This document shows, piece after piece, positions 1 through 7,993 of a stretch of DNA of 64,000 nt (position 1 is its first letter; every line of letters starts with the position of its first letter). The DNA is from Candidatus Poribacteria bacterium. Lineage in GTDB: Bacteria > Poribacteria > WGA-4E > WGA-3G. The position numbers were made by a program, and so were the translations under genes. The stretch covers positions 1 through 64,000 of the forward strand of contig JAPPES010000032.1 in the NCBI GenBank assembly GCA_028824125.1. Reading direction: 5' to 3'. The notes under the pieces were generated by a model that was not told the origin of the DNA, ran no database searches, and was given only the letters and a program-made list of their open reading frames with translations.

Positions 1-616
1 CATGGCGAATGCCATACGCGCATTCGTCTTTAGGCATTCCCCGCCTCGCCAGCAGCAGTTGTACATCTCTGCTGCGAGGCGGGGAATCATGGCGAATACC
101 ATACGGGGAATCATGCAGCATGCCACACGGGGAATGCCAACAGGCATTCATACCGTTGATTTGGCGCATGCTGCCACGTGTATTCATACCGTTGATTTGG
201 CGTATTCACCAGGATTCATACCCGGGGAATGACTAAACGTCATTCATACCGTTGATTTCTTGATTTCTTCCTAACCTCGCTAAATTATCCAACTTATTTT
301 TTTAATCTTCATAAAGTTTGCTCTACAAAAATTGCTTACACCGAACGCACGTTATAATTACTGATCCGGCTGAGATCCATTAAGTTTGTCTAAAAAGCCA
401 ATTTCCTCCGATTTAGTCCAGGGTTATTTAGTTTAAGGATTTTCTAAACATAGGAACCTTCTTCATGCTATAAACATATCATCCCTGCCAAATACCATGC
501 GCGTATTTGGCGTTGATTCACGGGACTGAAGAGCACTTAAAATGTTCCGAATATGCATAATGAAAAATTACCGAATTAATAAATTAATCTTCGGACAGTT
601 TGTGCTACAAAACTAA
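1..616. repeat. Repeat-rich intergenic region (palindromic REP-like cluster)
   Basis: No gene is supported here; open frames over the first 236 bases are made of repeated units. A long imperfect hairpin lies at 36-87 (arms ATTCCCCGCCTCG / CGAGGCGGGGAAT). The unit CATACCGTTGATTTGGCG and variants recur near 147, 190 and 242. A single arm of the TGAAGATTAAA element family ends at about 311 and a related arm lies at about 572-594. At 420-434 there is a solo end CAGGGTTATTTAGTT that matches the ISAs1-type ends at 11913 and 12476. Related repeats occur at 3.15, 10.3, 38.9 and 60.4 kb. Confidence 0.75.
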
Positions 617-1768
617 TTACTCAAAAAACTGAAGCTCTCCGTCCTTGACCACCATTATAATCTGGTCATACAGTGCGTCTCCGTCAGGATTGAAAGAGAA
701 CTTACCTAACTTTCCTAAAATTGTAGGAAAATCTGTCGTTTGTGCAAGCGCGTCCCGAATGATGCTCGGATCTGTGGATTGTGCCACCTCAATCGCATTG
801 GCAAGCACATAGAGGGTTGCATACGACTGTGCCGCCCACGGTTCAGGTTGAATACCATATTTCGCCTGATAATTCCGAACAAAGGCTTGGTTTCCGGGTG
901 CGTCAGATGTATTCGACCATCCGATAAAACCTATTGTCCCTTCGGCGGCATCGCCAGCCTGTTGGACTTCATTCATGGTTAAATCGGGAGCAATAATATC
1001 AATACTGTCGGGAACACCTACCTCGGATGTTTGCGCGATAATCTTTGCTATTTCTTGCGAAAGTGCGGAGATAAAGAGCGCGTCAGGTTTTACCGCTATT
1101 ATATTGGTTAGTTGCTGAGAAAAATCGGTATCACCGGTTTGGAAAGTTTCCATGGTTAGAATCTCGACACCGTTTGCCGCAAGTGCTGTCCTTAGCACTT
1201 CATTACTATTTTGGGCGTAGACATCGATCTCATCAAATATCGTTGTCACTTTTTTATAGCCAAGTTTCTCCTGAGTCGCCATCAAACCACTGGGAATGCT
1301 TATATTTGTGGCGAGGCTGGTGCGGAAGATAAAATCCCCGATCCCACTCAAACCTGCAGCGGAGGAGACTGAACTGAAAGCGATAACGCCGCTTTCCTGC
1401 GCAATCGGAGCAGCCGCTTTAAGGTGTGTCGAAATAGCAAGTCCGACTATAGCAGAGACACCTTGATCCACTAAGTGCTGTACAGCTGCCTTTGCCCCCT
1501 CTGGCGTGCTTTGATCGTCCACAGTGATAAACTTGAGCTTTACATCACCGTGGTTGTTAATCTCTTCTCGTGCCAATTCAAAACCGCGTTGCATAGCAAA
1601 CCCATACGCCTCGGCATGTTGCCCTGTCAGTGCCACAACAACACCGATGGGGACATCTTCACTCATCTGATTCCCTTTGTTATCAGCCGTTTTACAATTG
1701 AAAAGTCCGACAGTCAAAGCAACAAGTGTTAACACATATACGAATGTTATAATTCTTTTTGTCCTCAT
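617..1768 (-). CDS. ABC transporter substrate-binding lipoprotein (branched-chain amino acid type)
   Basis: Predicted periplasmic ligand-binding protein of the LivJ-like family (Peripla_BP_6), which captures amino acids or similar small molecules for an ABC importer. The upstream frame remains open to 1813, but ATG at 1768 is preferred: it has AAAGGA about 8 bases upstream and opens a signal sequence (MRTKRIITF...VGLFNC). Cys25 is a possible lipidation site, although Asn at -1 of the lipobox is unusual. The mature part begins with the family pattern PIGVVVALTGQHAEAYG and includes repeated Rossmann-like segments (ISALSQEIAK, DIIAPDLT). Length 383 aa is normal. No permease or ATPase is adjacent, so it is an orphan here; the ligand is unknown. 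Confidence 0.85.
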   Translation of the reverse strand: MRTKRIITFVYVLTLVALTVGLFNCKTADNKGNQMSEDVPIGVVVALTGQHAEAYGFAMQRGFELAREEINNHGDVKLKFITVDDQSTPEGAKAAVQHLVDQGVSAIVGLAISTHLKAAAPIAQESGVIAFSSVSSAAGLSGIGDFIFRTSLATNISIPSGLMATQEKLGYKKVTTIFDEIDVYAQNSNEVLRTALAANGVEILTMETFQTGDTDFSQQLTNIIAVKPDALFISALSQEIAKIIAQTSEVGVPDSIDIIAPDLTMNEVQQAGDAAEGTIGFIGWSNTSDAPGNQAFVRNYQAKYGIQPEPWAAQSYATLYVLANAIEVAQSTDPSIIRDALAQTTDFPTILGKLGKFSFNPDGDALYDQIIMVVKDGELQFFE

Positions 1769-1779
1769 GCCAATTTCCT

Positions 1780-1980
1780 TTATTTCTCCACATAAAAATT
1801 CGAGGGCATCCACGTGTCTTTGAACGCAGCACCAGCTGCCTCGCTGCCAATCGGCGCAGCATAGTTACGGTTAGAGTTAAACGGTGGGTCAAGATAGATG
1901 AGGTCAACGGACTCGCTGTCTATCCCGCGTAGAATGGGGAGGTTATCGTGTGAGAATACCGTACGGTTTTGAACGTTCAT
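1780..1980 (-). pseudogene. 5' fragment of a DNA methyltransferase (N4/N6-type, motif IV DPPF)
   Basis: This 66-codon frame reads like the beginning of a beta-class site-specific DNA methyltransferase: SHDNLPILRGIDSESVDLIYLDPPFNSNRNY. This contains catalytic motif IV (DPPF) with the usual NSNRNY continuation, and then AFKDTW. It stops about 14 codons later, whereas intact family members are several hundred residues and need the AdoMet-binding motif I region. A second frame stays open across 1692-1907, consistent with frameshifting. The fragment abuts the binding-protein gene, so the rest was probably lost by deletion. It should be inactive. Confidence 0.75.
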
Positions 1981-1984
1981 TCGC

Positions 1985-2212
1985 CTAAGTTACTCTCGCT
2001 TTTAAAACTCCAATCTTTAAACCAGAAGCCAGAGCATTTTGGAGGTCATTCAGATTTTCTTCAGCTTCTGTTTTATTATCATAAGAGACATAAATTTTGC
2101 TGTTGTCTTCCACATTAATGATATGATACATACCATCTAATTCCTGAACACGTAGACTGCAATTACCAGATAAAATATAAGCTATTTCATCTGGAGTTTC
2201 TGTAACAAACAT
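1985..2212 (-). CDS. Small hypothetical protein
   Basis: A 75-residue frame with an AAAGGAG ribosome site 8 bases before ATG 2212, which is the main support that it is a real gene. It ends 4 bases before the methyltransferase fragment. The sequence (MFVTETPDEIAYILSG... NKTEAEENLNDLQNALASGL) is acidic, without membrane segment or recognised motif. The pattern of a beta-rich first half and a helical tail is reminiscent of small accessory or antitoxin-like proteins, but I do not recognise a family and assign no function. Confidence 0.5.
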   Translation of the reverse strand: MFVTETPDEIAYILSGNCSLRVQELDGMYHIINVEDNSKIYVSYDNKTEAEENLNDLQNALASGLKIGVLKARVT

Positions 2213-2317
2213 AGTATTCTCCTTTCAGCTTATTAGTGTGAGGTTTAGTGTCTCCCAATAGAACGAGGCACGAAGACCTCACGCTACAAATTGGGTTAAT
2301 TTGGTATTACAAAGGCA

Positions 2318-2797
2318 TCAAGAACCGAGTGTTTGAAGTTGTTTGCGAAGGTTCGCCATTTCAATTGCAGTTACAGCGGCCTCAGCACCTTTGTTCCCTG
2401 CTTTTGTGCCTGCACGTTCAATCGCTTGTTCAATCGTATCTGTGGTAATAATTCCATAGATAATCGGAATTCCCGTATTCAGAGAAACGTGCGCGATGCC
2501 TTTAGCACTTTCACCAGCAACATAATCAAAATGTGGCGTTGCACCGCGAATAACAGCACCTATACAGATAAGTGCATCGTATCGCTCACTTTCGGCAAGT
2601 TGTTTGGCAATACTTGGTGTTTCAAAAGCACCAGGAATCCACACAACATCCACTTCATCTAAGTTGCCGCCGTGGCGTTTGATTGCATCAAGTGCGCCAT
2701 CCAAAAGTTTTGTTGTGATAAAACTGTTAAACCGACTTACAATGATCCCGAATTTGAGTCCACTGCTATTTAGGTCACCTTCATATATGTTTGGCAT
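2318..2797 (-). CDS. ribH: 6,7-dimethyl-8-ribityllumazine synthase
   Basis: Penultimate enzyme of riboflavin synthesis: condenses 5-amino-6-ribitylaminouracil with 3,4-dihydroxy-2-butanone 4-phosphate. The 159 aa length is typical. Visible signatures are the N-terminal strand [13 protein letters not shown], the substrate-binding [25 protein letters not shown] and the catalytic-loop [23 protein letters not shown]. It is the last gene of the ribD-ribE-ribBA-ribH series but is separated from ribBA by a 443-bp gap carrying mobile repeats, so it may now have its own promoter. Cytoplasmic, normally a multimeric capsid-like assembly. Confidence 0.97.
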   Translation of the reverse strand: MPNIYEGDLNSSGLKFGIIVSRFNSFITTKLLDGALDAIKRHGGNLDEVDVVWIPGAFETPSIAKQLAESERYDALICIGAVIRGATPHFDYVAGESAKGIAHVSLNTGIPIIYGIITTDTIEQAIERAGTKAGNKGAEAAVTAIEMANLRKQLQTLGS

Positions 2798-3240
2798 ATT
2801 TCTTTTTAATCCTGAAAGAAGATAATTTGTTTAATAATCCAAGTTACTACTTTGTCCCACAATCTGTATAAAGATTAATTTTTTAATTCAGTAATTCTGA
2901 TTTCTTTTCTGTCTGAATCGCGGAGAACACGGAGAACGCGGAATTAAGAGATTCTTTGTTACCGACCCGTCTCTTAAAAAAGGAAATGCCCGAAACACAA
3001 AAGCATTTTCCGCGTCCTCCGTGAACTCCGTGCCTTCCGTGATTCAGACAACAAGATAATGGACCTCACACAAGAACAATATAAAACAAGATGTCTATGG
3101 TTATGAAATTACCGAAATATTTTTTAATCTTCATTCAGTTTGTGCATCCGTAGAACACGGGGAATGCCATAGGGCATTCATACCGTTGATTTACTAAAAG
3201 TTTGCGCTACAAAATCTTGTCCATACCAACTTGGGTTAAT
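2798..3240. repeat. Intergenic gap with MITE-like inverted-repeat element and REP units
   Basis: This 443-bp gap splits ribBA from ribH. At 2910-3050 there is a 141-bp element whose ends are inverted copies: TGTCTGAATCGCGGAGAACA at the left, and the complement of the right end reads TGTCTGAATCACGGAAGGCA. Next to it, 3107-3133 carries one arm of the TGAAGATTAAA family (ATTTTTTAATCTTCAT). Then comes an AGTTTGTGC unit and a CATACCGTTGATTT REP copy at about 3171-3192. I see no coding sequence here. Confidence 0.7.
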
Positions 3241-4458
3241 TTAGAGGAGATGTCCCAGTTTTGTACGCTTCGTTTGTAGATAGCTTTGGTTAAATGGATT
3301 CGGTGTTGTTTGTAAGGGGATTTGTTCTACAATCTCCAACCCATAACCTGACAATCCTTTGACTTTATGCGGATTATTGGTCATAAGCCGCATCTTTTTC
3401 ACGCCTAAATCCACGAGAATTTGCGCGCCGATACCGTAGTCACGTAAATCTGGTGGAAATCCGAGCCGTTCATTCGCTTCAACAGTGTCCAACCCTTCGT
3501 TGTCTTGGAGATGATAAGCACGAATTTTGTTTTTAAGTCCCATCCCTCTGCCCTCTTGGCGCATATACAACAACACGCCCCTGCCCTCTTTCTCAATGTT
3601 TTGAAGCGCAATTTGGAGCTGTTCGCCACAATCACAACGGAGTGAACCAAAGACATCGCCTGTTAAACACTGCGAATGCACCCTCACCAATATAGGCTCT
3701 CCATTCGCAATTGTGCCTTTCGTTAACGCAACGTGTGTATCAGCTGGCTCACCCGGTGTAGGTTCCCCATCAACGTTGCTCTCATAAGCGTGTAGTTTGA
3801 ATTCTCCGTGAGCAGTCGGAATTTCTGCCGTTGAAACCTGTTTAATCAAGGTTTCGGTTCTTCGGCGGTATGCGATAAGGTCAGAAATAGTGATAATTTT
3901 GAGGTTGTGTTGTTGTGCGAATTTAAATAGTTCAGGGACACGCGCCATCGTGCCATCATCGTTTAGGACTTCACACAAGACGCCTGCAGGATATAATCCT
4001 GCGAGTCGTGCTAAATCCACCGTTGCTTCCGTATGTCCAGCGCGTCGAAGTACGCCGCCCGGTTTTGCTTCCAACGGAAAAATATGCCCCGGTCTCACAA
4101 AATCTGATGGAACAGCGTTTTCATCAACAAATTTCCGAATGGTGTAAGCTCTTTCTTGAGCAGAAATCCCTGTAGTGACCTCTTTCGCGTCAATCGTCAC
4201 AGTAAACGCAGTCTGCATCTGTGCTGTGTTGTCCATGACCATGGGATTAAGTTGGAGTTCCGCGAGACGTTCTGAACAAGTGGGAAGACAGATCAATCCG
4301 CGCCCGTGCTTTGCCATAAAGTTAATGGATTCTGCCGTTACCTTCTCTGCCGCCATAATGAGGTCGCCTTCATTCTCGCGGTCAGGTTCGTCAACAACAA
4401 TAATCATCTCACCCGCTTTAATAGCAGATAATGCCTCAGGGATGGTACTAAATTTCAT
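3241..4458 (-). CDS. ribBA: Bifunctional 3,4-dihydroxy-2-butanone-4-phosphate synthase / GTP cyclohydrolase II
   Basis: Supplies both precursors of lumazine: DHBP from ribulose 5-phosphate (N-terminal half, about residues 1-200) and the pyrimidine from GTP (C-terminal half). The RibB part shows the metal/substrate loop [16 protein letters not shown] and [18 protein letters not shown]. The RibA part shows the zinc-binding [18 protein letters not shown] (C-x10-C-x-C), [13 protein letters not shown] and the C-terminal [12 protein letters not shown]. Length 405 aa is standard for the fusion. It follows ribE by 23 bases on the minus strand, consistent with one operon. Confidence 0.97.
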   Translation of the reverse strand: MKFSTIPEALSAIKAGEMIIVVDEPDRENEGDLIMAAEKVTAESINFMAKHGRGLICLPTCSERLAELQLNPMVMDNTAQMQTAFTVTIDAKEVTTGISAQERAYTIRKFVDENAVPSDFVRPGHIFPLEAKPGGVLRRAGHTEATVDLARLAGLYPAGVLCEVLNDDGTMARVPELFKFAQQHNLKIITISDLIAYRRRTETLIKQVSTAEIPTAHGEFKLHAYESNVDGEPTPGEPADTHVALTKGTIANGEPILVRVHSQCLTGDVFGSLRCDCGEQLQIALQNIEKEGRGVLLYMRQEGRGMGLKNKIRAYHLQDNEGLDTVEANERLGFPPDLRDYGIGAQILVDLGVKKMRLMTNNPHKVKGLSGYGLEIVEQIPLQTTPNPFNQSYLQTKRTKLGHLL

Positions 4459-4481
4459 AATATTTTCTCGCCTTCGCTTCC

Positions 4482-5126
4482 TTAACCGTACCCATGTTTT
4501 TGTAAAAATTCTAAGTCTATCGTTTGCGATGGTGGGACATGGTTTTGTATCAGGGTTTCAATATAACGCGCCATCACATCAACTTCAATATTCACGCTAT
4601 CGCCGCTTCGCTTATTTCCAAGGGTCGTAACTTGTAAAGTATGCGGAATGAGCGCGACCTCAAACTTATTATCAGATACGTTTGCGATGGTTAAACTCAC
4701 GCCATCAACAGCAATAGAACCTTTATAGGCGATGTAGGGTTTCACTTCTGGACTAACTGTTACCTGCATGACTGCAGAGGTGCCTTCGTTCTTCCATCCG
4801 CTAATAGTCGCAATTTCATCAACATGACCTAACACCAAATGCCCGCCAATACGATCCCCTAACCGAAGTGAACGTTCCAGATTGACACGTGTGCCGACTT
4901 TGCATGAACGTAAAGTGGTTTTGCGGAGCGTTTCCTCACTTATATCCACAATAAACGTTCCCTGTTCAAGATTGCGGACTGTCAGGCACGGACCATCAAC
5001 AGCGATACTATCACCTATTTTGGCATCTTCCAGCACCGTTTCTGCCTTAATTTTGGCAGTTACACCGCTGGATTGCGGATGTACTTCGGTAATTGTGCCA
5101 ATTTCTTCAACGATTCCGGTAAACAT
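4482..5126 (-). CDS. ribE: Riboflavin synthase, alpha chain
   Basis: Dismutates two lumazine molecules to riboflavin. The protein starts with the diagnostic [10 protein letters not shown] and contains two lumazine-binding repeats: the first ends near residue 95, and the second begins at [17 protein letters not shown]. Length 214 aa is normal. Its ATG overlaps the TAA stop of ribD by one base (TAATG), which predicts translational coupling. The ribBA gene follows 23 bases after its stop. Confidence 0.96.
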   Translation of the reverse strand: MFTGIVEEIGTITEVHPQSSGVTAKIKAETVLEDAKIGDSIAVDGPCLTVRNLEQGTFIVDISEETLRKTTLRSCKVGTRVNLERSLRLGDRIGGHLVLGHVDEIATISGWKNEGTSAVMQVTVSPEVKPYIAYKGSIAVDGVSLTIANVSDNKFEVALIPHTLQVTTLGNKRSGDSVNIEVDVMARYIETLIQNHVPPSQTIDLEFLQKHGYG

Positions 5127-6241
5127 TATTTAACGAAATATCCTTCAATCAATAGGTCACAGTCAAGTTGGGTGATAGTCAGTCGTTCTAATTCGGGTGC
5201 ATCAACTAAACGCGCTATCCCTTCACCGTCAAACACACCCGGTGCATCTTTGCCACCGATGAATTTGGGAGCAACAAAGCACATTGCCTTATCCACAACA
5301 CCTGACGCTAATGCACTCGCATTGACTTTGCCACCACCTTCTACCAAAACACTTGTTATCCCGCGTGCTCCTAATGTCTTCATCAACGTTTTGAAGCAGA
5401 CCTGACCATCTTTCGTAGGTGTAACGATAACTTCGGCACCCGCCTTTTCCAAAATAGCGATGTTTTTGTCAGGGGCTTGCGGCGTAACAGCAATAATAAC
5501 GCCAGCTTCACTTTCTGGGTTAAATATCTTTGCTGATGTCCGTGTGCGCCCGTGTGAGTCTAATACAACCCGCGTCGCGTCTTTTCCCTGTTTGTTCGGT
5601 AGTCTTGTCGTTAGAGCAGGGTTATCGCTTGTAATAGTCCCAATTCCGACAAGAATTGCGTCTACTTCATCGCGGACCTCATGCGCTTTTTGGCGTGATG
5701 CTGGAGACGTAATCCATTGCGATTCACCTGTGGACGTTGCGATTTTTCCATCCAAACTCATCGCCATTTTCAATATAACAAACGGGTAACCCGTTTTCAC
5801 ATGTTTTATGTAAATCTCATTTAAATTTTCCGCTGCTTCTGCACACACTCCCACGTTAACTTTTATACCTGCTTCTACTAACTGCTGAATACCTTTACCT
5901 GCAACTTTCGGATTCGGATCTAAATGTGCAGCAAAAACCTGGACAATTCCCGCTTCAATAAGCGCATCAGCGCAAGGTGGTGTTCGTCCCCAATGACAAC
6001 ACGGCTCAAGATTTACATAGAGTGTGCCACCTTTTGCTTTCTTATTAGCTGCGCGCAATGCGTGAATTTCCGCGTGGGGTTCACCTGCTTTCTGATGCCA
6101 CCCTTCACCGACAATCTTCCCAGCATTAACAATCACCGCGCCGACAAGTGGATTCGGACTTGTGCGTCCTTTTCCTTGCTGCGCCAAAGCCAATGCGCGG
6201 TTCATAAACGCTACGTGCGTCTCATTCATCGCATGCATCAC
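5126..6241 (-). CDS. ribD: Bifunctional diaminohydroxyphosphoribosylaminopyrimidine deaminase / reductase
   Basis: Carries out the second and third steps after GTP opening in riboflavin synthesis. The N-terminal deaminase has the zinc ligands in HAEIHAL and PCCHWGRTPPC. The C-terminal reductase begins about residue 150 (VILKMAMSLDGKIA) and includes GITSVLVEGGG. Length 371 aa is usual. Several Met codons lie at the start (MMHAMNETHVAFM); MNETHVAFMNRAL would also be an acceptable beginning. Only 22 bases separate it from the selenoprotein-like peroxiredoxin gene upstream, so both may be co-transcribed. No FMN riboswitch was recognised in that short spacer. Confidence 0.95.
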   Translation of the reverse strand: MMHAMNETHVAFMNRALALAQQGKGRTSPNPLVGAVIVNAGKIVGEGWHQKAGEPHAEIHALRAANKKAKGGTLYVNLEPCCHWGRTPPCADALIEAGIVQVFAAHLDPNPKVAGKGIQQLVEAGIKVNVGVCAEAAENLNEIYIKHVKTGYPFVILKMAMSLDGKIATSTGESQWITSPASRQKAHEVRDEVDAILVGIGTITSDNPALTTRLPNKQGKDATRVVLDSHGRTRTSAKIFNPESEAGVIIAVTPQAPDKNIAILEKAGAEVIVTPTKDGQVCFKTLMKTLGARGITSVLVEGGGKVNASALASGVVDKAMCFVAPKFIGGKDAPGVFDGEGIARLVDAPELERLTITQLDCDLLIEGYFVK

Positions 6242-6263
6242 CTACAATGCTGTACATATAATA

Positions 6264-6788
6264 TTATACCACATCTTTACTGCAATTCAAAATCATTTTA
6301 TTGCTATCTATTGACTTCAGACATTCAAGCACCTCAGTATGATCCACCAAATCAAACTGGTGCGATCCGATATACATATACCGAATTGTCCCAAGTTTGT
6401 CAATGAGGAAGGTGGCTGGTCTGGCAATGTTATATGCCTCAAAACTGAGCCAGTGATATACGCCATAACTCTTGATAACGCTCCGATCTTTGTCAACTAA
6501 TAGTGGGTAAGTAATTCCGTTTCGTTCAGCAAAACCTCGCAGTTCGCGAGGCCACTGTCCCGCAATAGCGATCGGTGTTGCGTTATATTTTGCGTAATCG
6601 TCAGAATGTTCTTGTACTGCAGCCAACTGGCGGCGGCTGTTTGGTCACCAGGTGCCTCGGAAAAAGGCTAAAATCACGTGTTGTTCTTCACGATAAGAGG
6701 CAAGTGACACAACCTGTCGCCGATGTGATGGCAGTGAAAATAGGGGCGCTGTATCGCCTATATTGAGGATTTTGTTTTTGCGTGGCAT
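6264..6788 (-). CDS. Peroxiredoxin-like selenoprotein (AhpC/TSA family) with in-frame TGA at the catalytic position
   Basis: Reading from ATG 6788 gives MPRKNKILNIGDTAPLFSLP... and then FFRGTW-U-PNSRRQL, where codon 48 (6645-6647, complement) is TGA. The frame then continues without interruption for 126 codons: AAVQEHSDDYAKYNATPIAIAG...YPLLVDKDRSVIKSYGVY...RPATFLIDKLGTIRY. In this thioredoxin-fold family the residue after GTW/GGW is the peroxidatic cysteine (pattern RGxWCPxC), so TGA sits exactly where catalytic Cys/Sec belongs. Total length of 174 aa is right for the family. The residue corresponding to the second Cys is Ser51, so resolution would need another thiol. An ordinary start at TTG 6626 would remove the active site. 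No strong ribosome site is seen before 6788. Confidence 0.85.
6620..6639 (-). promoter_or_regulatory. Candidate bacterial SECIS hairpin
   Basis: Five bases after the in-frame TGA, the transcript can fold CAGCC (6639-6635) against GGCUG (6624-6620) around a ten-base loop GCCGCCAGUU. Bacterial SECIS elements are stem-loops within the coding region just downstream of the UGA, with a G/U-containing apical loop. Position fits, but the stem is short (5 bp), so the structure is only tentative. Confidence 0.4.
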
Positions 6789-7238
6789 ACAGTTATTTTC
6801 GCAGAAAATAGGGGTTATGTCAAGTGTGTTAATCTGAATCGCGGATTATGCGGATTGCGAGAATTTTAAGAGTATCAGTGTTTGTAGTCGCGCAATTCAT
6901 TGCACCTCTTTGCCAACTATCAATCATCAGCGGTAGGCGCGTTTTGTAAACGCGCCTATATCTGTGCCAAAGTAACTACGGCGCGATTTTGCAAAATGCG
7001 CCTACAAGCGGCAGTGGAACGCTAAATTGACACCTATGGGTTAAGTTGCGAAAACTAATTTGCACGCTTGTGTATTCAGCATAATACGTGCAGGCAATTC
7101 CACCTCAAAGCCATAATCCGAGATTCAGACAAGTTTTTAGACACCCCAAATCAAAAATAGCTGAGTTTTCATTAGATTATGTGTTATAATAAGAGCATTG
7201 AATTTTGAACAATTTTAGGATTCTAATGAGGAGTTAGC
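6789..7238. repeat. Intergenic region with 297-bp MITE-like element
   Basis: No gene seen. The ends of an element lie at 6833-6850 (TCTGAATCGCGGATTATG) and 7112-7129 (CATAATCCGAGATTCAGA), which are inverted copies matching at 17 of 18 bases and sharing TCTGAATCGCGGA with the element at 2910-3050. Inside are two long hairpins, one with arms AGGCGCGTTT / AAACGCGCCT near 6935-6958 and a second with GGCGCGATTTTG / CAAAATGCGCC next to it. A good -10 box TATAAT at 7185-7190 could serve the following toxin-antitoxin pair; the -35 is poor. Confidence 0.65.
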
Positions 7239-7571
7239 ATGGTCCCCGAAATACAAACTGCTCAAGATATATGGCCAGAACTTGCTTCTATTGTATTCGT
7301 CCCGCGCACAGAGACTGATTATCAACGACTTTCAACGCTATGGGATGAGTTAAAGACTCTCATCGGTAAAAGCGAAAATCATCCGTTGGTTTCATTAATG
7401 GAAGTGGTTGAAGCACTTATTGAAAAGTACGAATTAGAACAAGCGTCCGCAGAACGCGAAGCATGGTGCGATCTCTCCATGAAAATGCTTGCACGAGCAT
7501 ACGGTGAAGATGAACCTGAGTACACAACAGATATGCTTAAATGGGTGAACCCAGATTATGAAGGAAAGTGA
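7239..7571 (+). CDS. Putative antitoxin of a type II TA pair (HigA N-terminal-like)
   Basis: A 110-residue acidic protein whose middle (VPRTETDYQRLSTLWDELKTLIG...LVSLMEVVEALIEKYE) resembles the N-terminal helical region of HigA-family antitoxins (RTExDY...LxxxVExYE). The helix-turn-helix domain that normally follows is absent; instead there is a short acidic tail (GEDEPEYTTDMLKWVNPDYEGK). It overlaps the MazF-like gene by 14 bases in a different frame, the arrangement expected for an antitoxin-toxin operon. A GAGG ribosome site precedes the ATG. Confidence 0.65.
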   Translation: MVPEIQTAQDIWPELASIVFVPRTETDYQRLSTLWDELKTLIGKSENHPLVSLMEVVEALIEKYELEQASAEREAWCDLSMKMLARAYGEDEPEYTTDMLKWVNPDYEGK

Positions 7572-7899
7572 TGTCATTCTTGCGCCGTTATACCAGTCTG
7601 ATGAAGAGCTAAAGTACAGACCCGCAATCGTTTTGCGAGAAATGCCAGCACCTTATCGCGACCTACTTGTATGTGGTGTAAGTACGAGATTGGATCAAAA
7701 CATCCAAGGATTTGATGATATTATTTCACCGTCTGACGCTGATTTTGCTTTAAGCGGTCTACGCTCGGAATCACTAATTCGACTTAGTTTTTTGGCAGTG
7801 ATCCCGCGTAGATTAGTACGTGGCACGATCGGCAACATTTCAGAGGAACGTTACAACCGTTTGAGGCAGAGGTTAGTTGATTATCTTATAAACATCTAA
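7558..7899 (+). CDS. MazF/PemK-like endoribonuclease toxin
   Basis: A 113-residue protein with the features of the MazF/PemK barrel: an N-terminal GDVxLxxF-like strand (SDVILAPLYQSDEELKYRPAIVL), the conserved KxRPAIVL core, VCGVSTRL, and the second-half SLIRLSFLAVIPRRLV followed by GTIGNISEERYNRLRQRL. Members cleave mRNA at short sequences and are neutralised by the neighbouring antitoxin. The start lies inside the end of the antitoxin gene. Family assignment is by motif only. Confidence 0.8.
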   Translation: MKESDVILAPLYQSDEELKYRPAIVLREMPAPYRDLLVCGVSTRLDQNIQGFDDIISPSDADFALSGLRSESLIRLSFLAVIPRRLVRGTIGNISEERYNRLRQRLVDYLINI

Positions 7900-7993
7900 A
7901 TAGCCGGAGCTGTAACACCTGAAAATGAGGATTCGCGTAAGTCCTATTTTTACACTGAATAACCCCGCTGTGGCAGTGAAAAGTTCTTAAGGT

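Noticed and set aside
2-236. Two overlapping plus-strand open frames of about 75 codons
   Set aside because: They consist of the REP hairpins (repeated PLIW/VDLA-type text) with no ribosome site or family resemblance.
1-262. Tandem CATACCGTTGATTTGGCG units considered as iterons or an origin
   Set aside because: The same unit occurs in several unrelated gaps, and no dnaA, replication gene or DnaA-box cluster accompanies it.
1692-1907. Minus-strand frame overlapping the methyltransferase fragment and the binding-protein gene
   Set aside because: It is the shadow of a frameshifted or deleted region; the real starts on both sides are better supported.
6242-6263. FMN riboswitch upstream of ribD
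   Set aside because: The spacer is only 22 bases and shows no RFN-type sequence. The region ahead of 6788 contains a MITE-like element but no riboswitch core that I recognise.
6264-6626. Peroxiredoxin starting at TTG 6626, i.e. without the TGA-containing part
   Set aside because: This start would remove the first strand and the active site. The upstream frame encodes the missing family N-terminus exactly, so readthrough of TGA as selenocysteine is the better model.
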